NCBI GenBank assembly: GCA_017447865.1
Contig: JAFSMO010000069.1
Span: 1-43,769 of the forward strand
Direction: 5' to 3'
Length of the DNA: 43,769 bases
From: Thermoguttaceae bacterium
GTDB taxonomy: Bacteria; Planctomycetota; Planctomycetia; Pirellulales; Thermoguttaceae
Below are positions 43,335 to 43,769 of the stretch, in pieces (position 1 is the first letter of the stretch; every line of letters starts with the position of its first letter). The position numbers and the translations under genes are program-made. The notes below the pieces were generated by a model. That model was not told the origin of the DNA. It saw only the letters and a list, made by a program, of their open reading frames with translations, and did not search any database.

Positions 43335-43418
43335 AGAGACATTTCCAATAAAAAAACTAGACTGTTAGAAATAACTCCGCGCGTAATTCCGGATGTAACT
43401 CCTAATTTAAAATAAAAA

Positions 43419-43525
<107 letters not shown>

Positions 43526-43597
43526 AAAAGACTTTGGATCGATCAAGAGCCAAAGTCTTGAACAATTCGGATAGCGACTCGCGCTCGCAAGCACTAA

Positions 43598-43769
43598 AAA
43601 CATGCGATAAAGTGTTCGTCCATTAGTAGCGGTAAGCTAAATACATTACTGCACTTACACATCCGCCCTATCAACCTGATCGTCTTTCAGGGGACTCATC
43701 GAAATCTCATCTCCGGGACAGCTTCACGCTTATATGCTTTCAGCGTTTATCCTTTCCGCAGTTAGTTAC
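43598..43769 (-). rRNA. rrl: 23S ribosomal RNA, 3' end (cut by window edge)
   Basis: The region matches the conserved end of 23S rRNA read on the minus strand: plus-strand blocks CCATTAGTAGCGGTAAGCTA, GCACTTACACATCCGCCCTA, TCAACCTGATCGTC and CAGCTTCACGCTTATATGCT are typical. About 170 bases are present; the gene continues beyond 43769. The spacer to 5S is about 70 bp with no tRNA. The 3' end is placed approximately. Confidence 0.88.

Noticed and set aside
43526..43597. tRNA gene in the 23S-5S spacer
   Set aside because: No cloverleaf or TTCGA-type T-loop could be found in about 70 bp.

Overview
The window looks like a chromosome segment from a planctomycete. The main clues are a DUF1559-type prepilin-like protein, two large PEP-CTERM surface proteins built from autotransporter-type beta-strand repeats, a FlgI-like lipoprotein, a TopA with a histone-like Lys/Ala tail, and an rRNA operon end. 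Most of the window (1 to about 33,450) is GC-rich housekeeping and envelope DNA. From about 33,500 to 43,400 the DNA is visibly richer in A+T and carries defence-type genes. This last part looks like a horizontally acquired island lodged between guaA and the 23S-5S rRNA genes.

Layout. 297-6466 (+): a Gfo/Idh/MocA oxidoreductase, then an exosortase-associated polysaccharide group (NodB deacetylase, glycosyltransferase, O-antigen-ligase-like protein) and a cation diffusion facilitator. 6476-10418 (-): GH16 glucanase, Fur-family regulator, tyrA and glnS. A 14-bp palindrome identical to the core of the ParB-binding parS site lies between tyrA and the Fur gene. 10650-25846 (+): fumC, a PEP-CTERM protein, a DUF1559 protein, a small lipoprotein, a second PEP-CTERM protein, a FlgI-like lipoprotein and smc. 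25884-30682 (-): TPR lipoprotein, 6-phosphofructokinase and topA. 30968-31804 (+): RNase Z-like metallo-hydrolase. 31881-33434 (-): guaA. 33571-40405 (-): a type I restriction-modification operon hsdM-hsdS-TIR-hsdR. 40593-43334 (-): a large DUF4062-like/HEAT-repeat protein. 43419-43769 (-): 5S rRNA and the 3' end of 23S rRNA.

Two things stand out. First, the gaps after plus-strand genes between 2.6 and 22 kb are filled by a family of long palindromes. Their ends are tandem heptanucleotides (GTAGTCA, AGTGTGG, CGAATAA or AATTATG types) on the left and the reverse complement on the right. They start exactly at, or a few bases from, the stop codon of the upstream gene, often supply that stop codon, and sometimes run to the next start codon. 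Related cores carry different heptamer arms, so arms and cores look interchangeable. They resemble the STRR heptamer repeats of cyanobacteria. Second, a TIR-domain protein of the PF10137 (CAP12/Pycsar effector) type is embedded between hsdS and hsdR with overlapping reading frames. This is the position that the PrrC anticodon nuclease occupies in the E. coli prr locus, so a restriction-guarded NAD-depletion or similar suicide effector is a testable hypothesis.

How genes may work together. The deacetylase, glycosyltransferase and ligase probably make or attach an exopolysaccharide linked to PEP-CTERM sorting; the two PEP-CTERM proteins are likely clients, but no exosortase gene is present in the window. 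parS and Smc both belong to chromosome segregation. The hsd operon, the TIR protein and the DUF4062 protein form a small defence island. All functions are read from sequence motifs by eye; no database search was run.
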